Source: Steroidobacter gossypii (GTDB lineage Bacteria; Pseudomonadota; Gammaproteobacteria; Steroidobacterales; Steroidobacteraceae). From it: DNA of 64,000 nucleotides. The stretch covers positions 1,240,001 to 1,304,000 of the forward strand of contig NZ_JAEVLS010000001.1 in assembly GCF_016801985.1 (NCBI RefSeq), given 5' to 3'. The notes beneath the pieces are model-generated. The model was given only the letters and a program-made list of their open reading frames with translations, was not told the origin of the DNA and ran no database searches. Of the stretch, positions 1-8,058 are shown one piece after another (positions within the stretch are counted from its first letter, which is position 1; each line of letters opens with the position of its first letter). The translations under genes were made by a program, and so were the position numbers.

Positions 1-760
1 CCGCGAGCCACGTCTCGAAATCTTCTTGTTTGTCCACGACCACGCGTCCGCGCATGGCGAAGTGGGCCACACCGCAAAGCTGCTCGCACAGCACGTCGAA
101 TTCGCCAGTGCGGGTCGGCGTGAGCCAGAAGTAAGTCACCATGCCCGGCACCATGTCCATCTTCACGCGAAACTGCGGCACGGCGAATTGGTGGTTTACG
201 TCCTTCGCACGCAACAGTATTTTCACCGGCCGGTCGATGGGCAGATGCAGTTCGGGGCTGGCGACCAGATGATCGTCCTGACCCACCGGGTCGTTCGGAT
301 CCATGCCGAACGGATTGTCGACGCTGATCAGATTGGCGTCGGAGGCGCCGAGCTGCCCATCCTTGCCGGGGAAGCGATATGTCCAGGCCCACTGCTGACC
401 CAGCACTTCGACCACGTCCGCACCTTCCGGCACCGTGACGAAATTGGCCCACACGGACAGGCCGGGCGCGAGCATCGCCGCGATACCCACCGAGGTGATG
501 CCGGTCAGCCACCATTCGAGCTTTTTGTTCTCCGGCTCGTAGTGGGCCTTGTTTCCCTTGCGATGCCGGTAGCGAATGATGGCGTAAGCCAGGAACAGGT
601 TGACTGCCACGAACACCACGCCGGTGACCCAGAAGGTCACGTCGACGGTCGAATCCACGGTCTGCCAGTTGGATGCGATCGGCGTGAACCACCATGGGCT
701 CAGGAAATGAAACAGCACCGTGGCCACTACCAGCACGATCAACGCGATCGCGATCGTCAT
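1..760 (-). CDS. Cytochrome c oxidase subunit II-like protein (second copy, 3' end cut by window edge)
   Basis: 253 residues are visible, starting at an ATG at 760 preceded by a purine-rich AAGAAGGGGA. Hydrophobic segments lie near residues 2-22, 42-62 and 86-105, followed by a cupredoxin-like domain. The CuA ligands are visible: His190, Cys225, Cys229, His233 and Met236. The CuA loop reads CEQLCGVAH, so Gln stands where Glu is usual; that residue binds copper through its backbone carbonyl, so CuA may still form. The subunit would accept electrons from cytochrome c or a cupredoxin for a heme-copper oxidase. It differs clearly from the CtaC at 6440-7312 and probably belongs to a second oxidase whose other genes lie left of the window. 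A C-terminal heme c domain cannot be excluded. Confidence 0.9.
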   Translation of the reverse strand, partial: MTIAIALIVLVVATVLFHFLSPWWFTPIASNWQTVDSTVDVTFWVTGVVFVAVNLFLAYAIIRYRHRKGNKAHYEPENKKLEWWLTGITSVGIAAMLAPGLSVWANFVTVPEGADVVEVLGQQWAWTYRFPGKDGQLGASDANLISVDNPFGMDPNDPVGQDDHLVASPELHLPIDRPVKILLRAKDVNHQFAVPQFRVKMDMVPGMVTYFWLTPTRTGEFDVLCEQLCGVAHFAMRGRVVVDKQEDFETWLA

Positions 761-802
761 AGGCGGTTTCCCCTTCTTCTGCCTACCAGTGCAGGGTGTT
801 GG

Positions 803-1390
803 TTACATTCTGGGCGCCGTGCTCTGAACCGTGTTCTGGGTGGTACTCTGGGACACCCGATCCACGCCGGTGAACGGGTTGATGAAATGAGAATCCACGG
901 CCACCAGCTCGGCATCCGCGTGACGCTCTTGCATCATCTTGCGGACCGTCTCTTCCTGATGCTTCCTCACGTACACCAGGATCAGATATTTACCGGCGGC
1001 AATATCGTCGTGGAATCTGCGCAGCTTTTTGTTCTCGGTGGCGATGCCGGTGAGGCCGCCTTCCCAGGCGCCGAACAGCGTCGCCGCACCGACCAGAATC
1101 GCATAGACCAGCGTGGGAACTTCGACGGTGGGGCCGAAGGGCTTGAAGTACATCAGCAGCGAGACGCCGATCAGGCCGACGATGAAACCGAGCGCGGCGC
1201 CGATGAAGCCGTCGCGTATAACGTCGAGTGTTTCTAAATAATTCGCGGAATGAATGTGCTGTTTTTTGAGGCCGCACTCGTCCTTGGAGATTACGTGCAG
1301 ATAAAAATCGTTGACGCCCACTGCATGCAGATCGTCCGACACTTCCTGAGTGCACTTGAGCGTCGGTGACAGAAAGTAGATGCATTTCAT
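803..1390 (-). CDS. Uncharacterised two-TM glycine-rich membrane protein
   Basis: 195 residues. The ATG at 1390 is chosen over one at 1420 because GGGGA lies about 10 nt before it. A soluble N-terminal part (1-58) is followed by two glycine-rich membrane segments (about 61-82 and 93-115) with small-residue spacing like a glycine zipper, then a soluble C-terminal region ending in Thr/Ser/Gln. The layout resembles DUF1269-type membrane proteins, but I cannot assign a family. It ends 42 bp before the second subunit II gene on the same strand, so the two are probably cotranscribed. A role in that oxidase is inferred from position only. Confidence 0.75.
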   Translation of the reverse strand: MKCIYFLSPTLKCTQEVSDDLHAVGVNDFYLHVISKDECGLKKQHIHSANYLETLDVIRDGFIGAALGFIVGLIGVSLLMYFKPFGPTVEVPTLVYAILVGAATLFGAWEGGLTGIATENKKLRRFHDDIAAGKYLILVYVRKHQEETVRKMMQERHADAELVAVDSHFINPFTGVDRVSQSTTQNTVQSTAPRM

Positions 1391-1531
1391 GGCAATCCCC
1401 CGATTGCTTCGCTGAACCAATCAACCGTTAACGCGATACCTCTTTTGATACGTTGAACCAATCCATCCGAAGATGGCGCGCGAGGAAATGCCGTGGCGCA
1501 CTCCCTCGCTTGCGCACCGAGTGTGTCACAG

Positions 1532-2155
1532 TTATCCGATATGCGACAGCTTCAGTAACTTCTTCAGATCCTCGAGCAAACCCTTCTGCGGCGCATCAGG
1601 CTCGTATTTCATCATTAGATTACCCAAGGGATCGACCAGATAAATCCGGCCGAGCCCGGGCGCACGGGCTGCATCCGGAAATGTTTGTAACAGTGTCTGG
1701 CCTTCTGGATTGTCGATGCGTCCGAGCAACAGGCCGCTCTGCTCGGCTTCCAGATAGGGCCGGTCGCAGCAGTTGGCGCTGACCAGAAACACCCGCTGAA
1801 CGCGCGGCAGGTCGTCACCGAGCGCGAGTCTCGTTTGACGCATCAACGTAAGGGCTTGCCGACAGCGATCGTCACAAGCGCCGTCGCCGATATAAACCAT
1901 GCTCCACTTGCCGCGCAGCGCGTCCGCTGCAAGTTTTTGATCCGCCATGGCGGGCAGCTCCACTTCGGGCAATGTCACAGGCGGATGAATCAGATCGCCC
2001 TTGTTGGTGCTGCCGTGGGGGCGCACGTCGAGGCCGTAGTAGAGAATGAATGCGAGCGCCAGGGGTGCGAAAAATGCACCGATCAAAATATAGATCTGGC
2101 GACGCGAGCGCGATGTTTGGCCAGCCGGCGCGGCCGGGTCAGCGGGGCGATGCAT
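1532..2155 (-). CDS. Sco1/SenC-like cytochrome oxidase assembly protein
   Basis: 207 residues from the ATG at 2155, which has GAAGG upstream. The start overlaps the end of SURF1 by 17 bp, indicating translational coupling. One N-terminal membrane anchor (about residues 20-42) precedes a periplasmic thioredoxin-like domain. A CxxxC pair (CDDRC) sits in the position of the Sco copper site, after the sequence YIGDGA. Sco-type proteins deliver copper to, or reduce, the CuA site of subunit II; that role is taken from the family. Its place after SURF1 in a cox cluster matches many proteobacterial cox loci. I do not see the ctaA/ctaB heme A synthesis genes that often follow. Confidence 0.85.
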   Translation of the reverse strand: MHRPADPAAPAGQTSRSRRQIYILIGAFFAPLALAFILYYGLDVRPHGSTNKGDLIHPPVTLPEVELPAMADQKLAADALRGKWSMVYIGDGACDDRCRQALTLMRQTRLALGDDLPRVQRVFLVSANCCDRPYLEAEQSGLLLGRIDNPEGQTLLQTFPDAARAPGLGRIYLVDPLGNLMMKYEPDAPQKGLLEDLKKLLKLSHIG

Positions 2156-2918
2156 CTGTTGCCTTCTTGGTACGAACACTGGTGACAAGAAAAAGAATCA
2201 AAGCCGCGGCGGCCAGGGCGAACCACTGAACCGCATAGCCGATGTGGCGCTCGGGTTTGAAACCCAGGTGGGCTTCCCAGATCCGCTGGTAGCCGTCGGG
2301 ATGTGAAGCATCGAGCAACAACACTCCGGGCAGCAGCTCGTGCCCCAACTGTTGCTCAAGGCCCTCGTGCGTCGGAAAGCTGAGTACGCGTGGCCACGGC
2401 AGGGTGGGGTCGATGGTCGGTGTCTCGAGCTGCAACCCAGCTCGCGGCAGAACATCGATGGTGCCGGTGATGGTTCGCTGTTCGTCGCTGACCGAGATGT
2501 CGGGCAATACCTGTCGCGAGGCACCGAGCGGCAACCAGCCCCGATCCACTAGAAGCCAGCCCGCCGAGGTCTCGAGCGGAGTGAGCACTCGAAAGCCGGG
2601 CTGTCCGGTATGTGACGGCATGTTGTCCAACAGAATCTGATGTGTCGGATCGTAGCGGCCGCTCACCTGCGCGCGCTGATAGCGCGGCAAGTTGTGAGCA
2701 TTCTGCGAGGTGATCTCGACTTGCGCTTGCTGGCCAGCGGCGTATTGATCCAGGAGCGCCTGCTTCTGGTCGGCGCGATCGAGTTGCCAGTAGCCGAGTC
2801 GGATGAACAACGCCAGGCCGAGCAGCGTTAGCACCACGCCCAGCAGGCTGGGGCGAAACGTCCGGCTCGTTGCAGTTGTCTCGGTAGCGGTCACGATATA
2901 CTGGTCGCGATCCGCCAT
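2139..2918 (-). CDS. SURF1 family cytochrome oxidase biogenesis protein
   Basis: 259 residues from the ATG at 2918, the first start that leaves the divergent gene at 2937 free. SURF1 hallmarks are seen: an N-terminal membrane helix (GVVLTLLGLALFIRLGYWQL), the LGYWQLDRA motif after it, a periplasmic domain with LLVDRGWLP, and a C-terminal membrane helix with HIGYAVQWFALAAAALILF. SURF1 helps insert heme a into oxidase subunit I. It lies beyond the terminator of the main cox operon and has its own divergent upstream region. It overlaps the Sco-like gene by 17 bp. Confidence 0.93.
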   Translation of the reverse strand: MADRDQYIVTATETTATSRTFRPSLLGVVLTLLGLALFIRLGYWQLDRADQKQALLDQYAAGQQAQVEITSQNAHNLPRYQRAQVSGRYDPTHQILLDNMPSHTGQPGFRVLTPLETSAGWLLVDRGWLPLGASRQVLPDISVSDEQRTITGTIDVLPRAGLQLETPTIDPTLPWPRVLSFPTHEGLEQQLGHELLPGVLLLDASHPDGYQRIWEAHLGFKPERHIGYAVQWFALAAAALILFLVTSVRTKKATDASPR

Positions 2919-2936
2919 CGCGGATCGGGAGGTCCC

Positions 2937-3137
2937 ATGGTCAAAATCATCATCCTCGCCGGGCTGATCGCCGTCGTGCTCAGTCTCGCCTCCGGCCTGT
3001 TCTTCCTGGTCTACGACAAGGGTGAGTCGAAAAAGATGGTCAACGCACTGTCGGTCCGCGTGGGGCTGTCGGTGCTGCTGTTCCTGCTGCTGCTCCTGGC
3101 GTGGTCGCAGGGAATGATCAAGCCGCACGGCATGTAA
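2937..3137 (+). CDS. DUF2909 twin-transmembrane protein
   Basis: 66 residues, starting at an ATG preceded by a strong GGGAGGT site. Two hydrophobic helices (about 3-26 and 40-60) are joined by a short charged loop (YDKGESKK), the pattern of DUF2909, a small inner-membrane family commonly found inside proteobacterial cox clusters. Its function is unknown; position suggests oxidase assembly or stability. It is divergent from SURF1, and its stop codon overlaps the T-tract side of the terminator for the opposing cox operon. Confidence 0.85.
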   Translation: MVKIIILAGLIAVVLSLASGLFFLVYDKGESKKMVNALSVRVGLSVLLFLLLLLAWSQGMIKPHGM

Positions 3138-3169
3138 AAAAGCCGCCGCGTTCAGTTGAAGCGGCGGCT
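3136..3169 (-). terminator. Intrinsic terminator of the ctaCD-ctaG-ctaE operon
   Basis: On the minus strand a GC-rich perfect stem (AGCCGCCGC / GCGGCGGCT, 11-nt loop) is followed directly by six T residues. It lies 63 bp after the ctaE stop and overlaps the 3' end of the opposing DUF2909 gene. Confidence 0.88.
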
Positions 3170-3231
3170 CATCGTCAATCGCGGCGCGCCTTGGAGCGTT
3201 CTCTCGGGCGCGCCACCAGGTCGTCGTCGGA

Positions 3232-4116
3232 TCAGAGCCAGTACACGAACACGAACAGGCCCAGCCACACCACGTCGACGAAGTGCCAATACCAGGCCAC
3301 GCCCTCGAACGCGAAGTGATGCGTCGGCGTGAAGTGCCCCTTCAGGCAGCGGAACCAGATCACCAGCAGCATGATCGCGCCCATGGTCACGTGGAAGCCG
3401 TGGAAGCCGGTCAGCATGAAGAAGGTCGAGCCGTAGATGCCCGAGGTCAGCTTCAGGTTGTAGTGCTGATAGGCCTCGACGTACTCCATGCCCTGCAGGT
3501 ACACGAACAGGAAGCCCAGCGCGATGGTCAGGCCGAGGAACACGTTCAGCACGCCGCGGCTGCCGGACTTGATCGCGTGGTGAGCGATCGTGATGGTCAC
3601 GCCCGAGGTCAGCAGGATGGCCGTGTTGATCGCCGGCAGACCGAACGCCGGGATCACGTCGAAGTCGCCGCCCACGTCGCCGGGGCCGTCGGTCGGCCAC
3701 GCCGCTTCGTAGTTGTCGCCACGGAGGATCTTGGTTAGGGCGCGCGTGCCTTCGCCACCCAGCCACGGCACCGAGAAGTTACGTGCGTACCACAGCGCGC
3801 CGAAGAACGCCGCGAAGAACATGACTTCGGAGAAGATGAACCACATCATGCCCATGCGGAACGAGCGATCCACCGCATCGTTGTAGAGGCGACCTTCGCT
3901 CTCCCTGATCACGGCGCCGAACCAGCCGGCGAACATGAACAGCAGGATGGCGAAACCGATCGTCATCACCCACGGGCCGGCGTTCGAGTGGTTGAGCCAC
4001 ATCGCCGCGCCACCCACGGTGAGGAACAGCGACACCGAGCCGACCAACGGCCACGGGCTACTGTGAGGAACGTAGTACTTCTCGGACGGCGCGTGCGTCG
4101 TTGTTGCGTGGGCCAT
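3232..4116 (-). CDS. ctaE: Cytochrome c oxidase subunit III
   Basis: 294 residues with about seven hydrophobic helices, the normal build of a bacterial aa3-type subunit III. It contains family motifs such as WFIFSEVMFF and GFHGFHVTMG, and ends in helices typical of the C terminus (WYWHFVDVVW). Subunit III stabilises the oxidase and supports proton uptake into the D-channel. It is the last gene of the operon, 49 bp after ctaG, and is followed by a good intrinsic terminator. Confidence 0.97.
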   Translation of the reverse strand: MAHATTTHAPSEKYYVPHSSPWPLVGSVSLFLTVGGAAMWLNHSNAGPWVMTIGFAILLFMFAGWFGAVIRESEGRLYNDAVDRSFRMGMMWFIFSEVMFFAAFFGALWYARNFSVPWLGGEGTRALTKILRGDNYEAAWPTDGPGDVGGDFDVIPAFGLPAINTAILLTSGVTITIAHHAIKSGSRGVLNVFLGLTIALGFLFVYLQGMEYVEAYQHYNLKLTSGIYGSTFFMLTGFHGFHVTMGAIMLLVIWFRCLKGHFTPTHHFAFEGVAWYWHFVDVVWLGLFVFVYWL

Positions 4117-4165
4117 AGCTTTAACGTCTGCCAGTCAGGTTCAAATTGATTCGGTTCTCAAGAAA

Positions 4166-4705
4166 TCAGCTGGTGCTCTTGCCGTCGTACATGACGTAGG
4201 AGAGCGTCAGTCGATCGATGTTTTGCGGCAACTTCGGGTCGACGATGAAGCGCACCGTGAGCTCGCGCTCCTGTTGCGCATCGAACGGCTGCGGCGTGAA
4301 ACAGAAACATTCGGTCTTGTGGAAGTACTTGGTCGCTTGCAGCGGAGCGATGCTGGGGATGGCCTGCGCTACCACCGCCTGCGTCCGCATGTTGCGCGCG
4401 TAGAACTTCGCCTCGTACAAGCGGCCGGGATGGACCTGCAGCGAGCCCTGTTCCGGCCGGAACTCCCAATCGCCGACCTGCGGCGAATCGGACAGCAGCT
4501 CGATGGTGATCGTGCGGTTCTTGTCTTCCTCCGCGGTGAACGAGCTGGCTTCCACCAGCTTGGTGCGATCGCCGTAGCCGGTCACATCGCAGATCACGTC
4601 GTACAGCGGCACCAGCGCAAAGCCAAACGCGAACGACCCGGCAGCAAAGATCCATAGCTGCCGGGTCAACGAGCGGTTGGCCTTTTTTTGCTCCAGGTCG
4701 CTCAC
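4166..4705 (-). CDS. ctaG: Cytochrome c oxidase assembly protein CtaG (Cox11)
   Basis: 179 residues: a short cytoplasmic N terminus, one membrane helix (about 17-38) and a periplasmic immunoglobulin-like domain. The copper-binding CFCF motif is intact (KTECFCFTPQ), as is the family's PLYDVICDVTGYG near the membrane. Cox11 inserts CuB into subunit I. It sits between the 41-aa small protein (7-bp gap) and ctaE in the same operon. Confidence 0.96.
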   Translation of the reverse strand: MSDLEQKKANRSLTRQLWIFAAGSFAFGFALVPLYDVICDVTGYGDRTKLVEASSFTAEEDKNRTITIELLSDSPQVGDWEFRPEQGSLQVHPGRLYEAKFYARNMRTQAVVAQAIPSIAPLQATKYFHKTECFCFTPQPFDAQQERELTVRFIVDPKLPQNIDRLTLSYVMYDGKSTS

Positions 4706-4712
4706 GTCACCT

Positions 4713-4838
4713 TCACTGCGCTCGCATCACCGCCATGGCGATGAAGCCGAAGTAGAACGTCGCGGCGATCAGCAGCAGCCACAGCACGGTGCGCTGGACG
4801 CCGCGTTTACGTTCGGGATCGCGAATCTCGGTAGCCAT
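4713..4838 (-). CDS. Small single-TM protein of the cox operon (41 aa)
   Basis: A 41-residue frame starts at the ATG at 4838, whose A is shared with the TAA stop of ctaD (TAATG), so it is translationally coupled. It has a charged N terminus (MATEIRDPERKRGVQR), one hydrophobic helix (TVLWLLLIAATFYFGFIAMA) and a short tail. A protein of this size and place, between ctaD and ctaG, is known in many beta- and gammaproteobacteria as the cytochrome oxidase small assembly protein. The assignment rests on synteny, size and topology, and automatic gene callers easily miss it. Confidence 0.8.
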   Translation of the reverse strand: MATEIRDPERKRGVQRTVLWLLLIAATFYFGFIAMAVMRAQ

Positions 4839-6433
4839 TACTTCACTTCAGGAGCGGTTTCGAAGCTGTGATACGGCGGGGGCGAGCTCAGCGTCCACTC
4901 CAGGCCATGCGGCCGGCCGCTGTCCCAAACCTTGTCCGTCGCCTTTTCGCCGCCACGGATGCATGCGAACACGATGTACGCGAACAGCAGCTGCGACAGG
5001 CCGAAACCGAACGCGCCGATCGAAGAGATCATGTTCCAGTCGGCGAACTGCGTGGAGTAGTCCGGGATACGACGCGGCATGCCGGCCAGACCCAGGAAGT
5101 GCTGCGGGAAGAACAGCACGTTCACGAAGATGGTCGACAGCCAGAAGTGCGCTTTGGCCAGCTTCATGTTGTACATGTGACCGGTCCACTTAGGCAGCCA
5201 GTAGTAGGCGGCGGCCATCAGCGAGAACACCGCGCCCGGCACCAGCACGTAGTGGAAGTGCGCCACCACGAAGTAGGTGTCGTGATACTGGAAGTCCGCC
5301 GGCACGATCGCGAGCATCAGTCCAGAGAACCCGCCGATCGTGAACAGGAACAAGAAGGAGATGGCGAACAGCATCGGCGGCTCGAAGCTGATCGAGCCCT
5401 TGAACATCGTCGCGGTCCAGTTGAACACTTTCACGCCGGTCGGCACGGCGATCAGCATGGTCGCCAGCATGAAGAACATCTGACCCGCCAGCGGCATGCC
5501 CACCGTGAACATGTGGTGCGCCCACACGATGAACGACAGGAAGGCGATCGAAGCGGTCGCGTACACCATCGCGTCATAGCCGAACAGCGGCTTGCGCGAG
5601 AACGTCGGGATGATCTCCGAGACGATGCCGAAGGCCGGCAGGATCATGATGTACACCTCGGGGTGCCCGAAGAACCAGAAGATGTGCTGGAACATCACCG
5701 GGTCGCCGCCACCGGCCGCCTCGAAGAAGGTGGTGCCGAAGTAGTGGTCGGTCAGCAGCATGGTCACGGCGCCCGCGAGCACCGGCATCACGGCGATCAG
5801 CAGGTACGCGGTAATCAACCAGGTCCAGACGAAGATCGGCATCTTCAGCAGCGACATGCCGGGAGCGCGCATGTTCATGATGGTCACGATCACGTTGATG
5901 GCGCCCATGATCGAGGACGCGCCCATCAGGTGGACCGCGAAGATCAGCATCGGGAAACCGTCGCCCAGCTGCTGGGACAGCGGCGGGTACATGGTCCAGC
6001 CGCCGGCCGGGCCACCGCCCGGAACGAACAGCGTGCCGAGCAGCATGGTGAAGGCGAACGGCAGGATCCAGAAGCTGAAGTTGTTCATGCGGGGCAACGC
6101 CATGTCCGGCGCGCCCACCTGCAGCGGGATCATCCAGTTCGCCAGACCAACGAACGCCGGCATGACCGCGCCGAAGATCATGATCAGCGCGTGCATGGTG
6201 GTCATCTGATTGAAGAACATCGGATCGACCAGCTGCATGCCGGGCTGGAACAGCTCGGCACGGATCACCAGCGCCATCGCGCCGCCGATGAAGAACATCA
6301 GCAGGCTGAACAGCATGTACATCGTGCCGATGTCTTTGTGATTGGTCGCGAACAGCCAGCGACCGATGCCCTTGGCCGGGCCGTGGTCGTCGTGGTGATC
6401 GTGGGCAGCGTCGTGCGTGTGTGCGTGTGCCAT
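4838..6433 (-). CDS. ctaD: Cytochrome c oxidase subunit I
   Basis: 531 residues, twelve-helix heme-copper oxidase core that reduces O2 to water and pumps protons. Visible signatures are the N-terminal ATNHKDIGTMY, GHPEVYI with the A1-type Glu at the end of the D-channel, the CuB pair HHMFTVGM, and the heme a / a3 region HDTYFVVAHFHYVL. A His/Asp-rich N terminus (HTHDAAHDHHDDH) is unusual but occurs in relatives. It starts 6 bp after ctaC, so the two core subunits are coexpressed. Confidence 0.98.
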   Translation of the reverse strand: MAHAHTHDAAHDHHDDHGPAKGIGRWLFATNHKDIGTMYMLFSLLMFFIGGAMALVIRAELFQPGMQLVDPMFFNQMTTMHALIMIFGAVMPAFVGLANWMIPLQVGAPDMALPRMNNFSFWILPFAFTMLLGTLFVPGGGPAGGWTMYPPLSQQLGDGFPMLIFAVHLMGASSIMGAINVIVTIMNMRAPGMSLLKMPIFVWTWLITAYLLIAVMPVLAGAVTMLLTDHYFGTTFFEAAGGGDPVMFQHIFWFFGHPEVYIMILPAFGIVSEIIPTFSRKPLFGYDAMVYATASIAFLSFIVWAHHMFTVGMPLAGQMFFMLATMLIAVPTGVKVFNWTATMFKGSISFEPPMLFAISFLFLFTIGGFSGLMLAIVPADFQYHDTYFVVAHFHYVLVPGAVFSLMAAAYYWLPKWTGHMYNMKLAKAHFWLSTIFVNVLFFPQHFLGLAGMPRRIPDYSTQFADWNMISSIGAFGFGLSQLLFAYIVFACIRGGEKATDKVWDSGRPHGLEWTLSSPPPYHSFETAPEVK

Positions 6434-6439
6434 GGTCTC

Positions 6440-7312
6440 TTACTCCGCCGCAGCAGCCGTGGCCGGCGCCGCATTCTCAACCGTCTGTGCCGAAGCCGCC
6501 GCAGGCGCGGCTTGTTCGCCGCCCTTCTGCTGAGCGAGCCAGCTGTCGTACTCCTGTTGAGGCAGTACGTTCACGACGACAGGCATGAAGGCGTGGTCGC
6601 GACCGCACAGCTCGGCGCACTGGCCGCGATAGATCCCGGGCTCGTCGGCGCGGAACCACAGCTCGTTCACGAAGCCCGGGATGGCGTCCTTCTTCATGCC
6701 GAAAGCCGGCACCCACCAGGCGTGAATCACGTCGTGCGAAGTCAGCAGCACGCGCACTTTCTTGCCGACCGGCACCACCAGCGGGTTGTCGACTTCGAGC
6801 AGATAGTTCTCGACGCTGTTCGGGTCGACGCCCGAGTCGAGCTGACGAGCATGGTCGCTGTCGCGGGCCAGGGTGGAGAAGAAGCTCACGTCCTGATCCA
6901 GGTACTCGTACTGCCACTTCCACTGGTAGCCGGTGACCTTGACGGTCATGTCCGAGTCGCGCGTGTCCTCGATCTTCACCAGGGTCGCGGCGGCGGGAAT
7001 GGCCATGCCGACCAGGATCGCGACCGGGATGATGGTCCAGACGATCTCGGCCTTGGTGCTGTGGTCGAAGTTGGCGGGCACCGCGCCCTGGGAGTGGCGG
7101 AATTTGACGATGGAATAAATCATCATGCCGAACACCGCGATGGCGATCAGCACGCAGATCCAGAAGATCAGCATGTGCAGGCCGTGGATGTCGCGGCTCA
7201 ACTCGGTCACACCGACCGGCATGTTGAGCTCCCATGCCGCCAGCGCCGCCCCGCTGGGCGCAAACGCGGCCCCCGCTAATGAACCGGCGGCGGCGTATTT
7301 CACGATCTTCAT
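6440..7312 (-). CDS. ctaC: Cytochrome c oxidase subunit II
   Basis: 290 residues from the ATG at 7312; an in-frame TTG at 7330 is less likely, since GGGAG lies between them as a possible ribosome site. It has a signal-like N terminus, two membrane helices (about 44-66 and 90-112) and a cupredoxin domain with a canonical CuA loop CAELCGRDH. An Ala/Glu-rich C-terminal tail replaces any heme c domain. It takes electrons from soluble cytochrome c, possibly the cytochrome c4 at 18504. It is the first gene of the ctaC-ctaD-small protein-ctaG-ctaE operon. Confidence 0.97.
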   Translation of the reverse strand: MKIVKYAAAGSLAGAAFAPSGAALAAWELNMPVGVTELSRDIHGLHMLIFWICVLIAIAVFGMMIYSIVKFRHSQGAVPANFDHSTKAEIVWTIIPVAILVGMAIPAAATLVKIEDTRDSDMTVKVTGYQWKWQYEYLDQDVSFFSTLARDSDHARQLDSGVDPNSVENYLLEVDNPLVVPVGKKVRVLLTSHDVIHAWWVPAFGMKKDAIPGFVNELWFRADEPGIYRGQCAELCGRDHAFMPVVVNVLPQQEYDSWLAQQKGGEQAAPAAASAQTVENAAPATAAAAE

Positions 7313-7458
7313 TGGCCCTTTTGCTCCCAAGTGCTTCGTTCTGCCCGCGTCCGCCCTTGCATAAAAAACGAACGCGAATCATGCGTGGCAGGACTGTCCG
7401 GTCGAAAGCGGCCGAAGCCCTTTCGACGCACGCGCCCGCAGTCCGACGCCGCGCTACT

Positions 7459-7992
7459 TCATAGCGCGGGCGTTTCGTTCATATTCCCCACCAGTTGCTT
7501 TAGACGAACCGCGAGGCTGCGGCGCTCGTCCTCTGTGAGAAACCTGCCCACCTCGCAGGCGCGACCGCGCGACTCCAAGACGAGTCGGCTGGGATGTAGC
7601 GCCGCCGGCGGGGCGTGGAGTGTAACCCTCGACCAATGTCTAGGAAATACCGATGACTGCACACCGCGGCGGTCCCAGTGTCTGATGATCACCGAGTCCT
7701 GGGTCACTGTAATGGTTTCCCGCTCCAGCCCTGATCGCATGGAGGCGCGGACCGCCCAGGTCAGCAACCCGATTTCCAGACCGGCAAAGGGCAGCACCGG
7801 CCAGAATCCCTGGGCTGTAAACATAAGAGCGACGACCACGGTCGGAGCCGCCACGGAAGCGATGAAGATGCGCGCGGTCTTGGGAGTGAGCGAGCGATGC
7901 GGCATCAGCTCGAGCACCCGCTCACCGGGGCGGGCCCCGGGCTTGGCGTCCGGGGTCGGGCGAGGCGGCGGCAGATCGGCCCGAGCATTCAT
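7459..7992 (-). CDS. DUF2244 membrane protein
   Basis: 177 residues: a Pro/Arg-rich N terminus, two adjacent hydrophobic segments (about 41-60 and 65-84), then a soluble beta-rich domain with VIIRHWDRRG and a C-terminal region ending KQLVGNMNETPAL. This is the DUF2244 pattern, an integral membrane family often encoded next to cox genes in proteobacteria. Function unknown. It lies upstream of ctaC on the same strand, separated by about 145 bp that probably hold the cox promoter. Confidence 0.8.
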   Translation of the reverse strand: MNARADLPPPRPTPDAKPGARPGERVLELMPHRSLTPKTARIFIASVAAPTVVVALMFTAQGFWPVLPFAGLEIGLLTWAVRASMRSGLERETITVTQDSVIIRHWDRRGVQSSVFPRHWSRVTLHAPPAALHPSRLVLESRGRACEVGRFLTEDERRSLAVRLKQLVGNMNETPAL

Positions 7993-8058
7993 CGTGTAGA
8001 TACTGTTGTCGAACGGATGTGTCTTTGTTGGTCTATATCGCGCTGACTTTCTAAAAAG

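Noticed and set aside
26-1237. A 403-codon plus-strand frame at the left edge
   Set aside because: It is antisense to the CuA subunit and the 195-aa membrane protein, both of which have clear structure and ribosome sites.
4868-7279. An 803-codon open frame on the plus strand antisense to ctaD and ctaC
   Set aside because: Its translation is dominated by Arg, His, Glu and Gln without any domain, and it lies opposite two unmistakable oxidase genes. It is a high-GC mirror frame.
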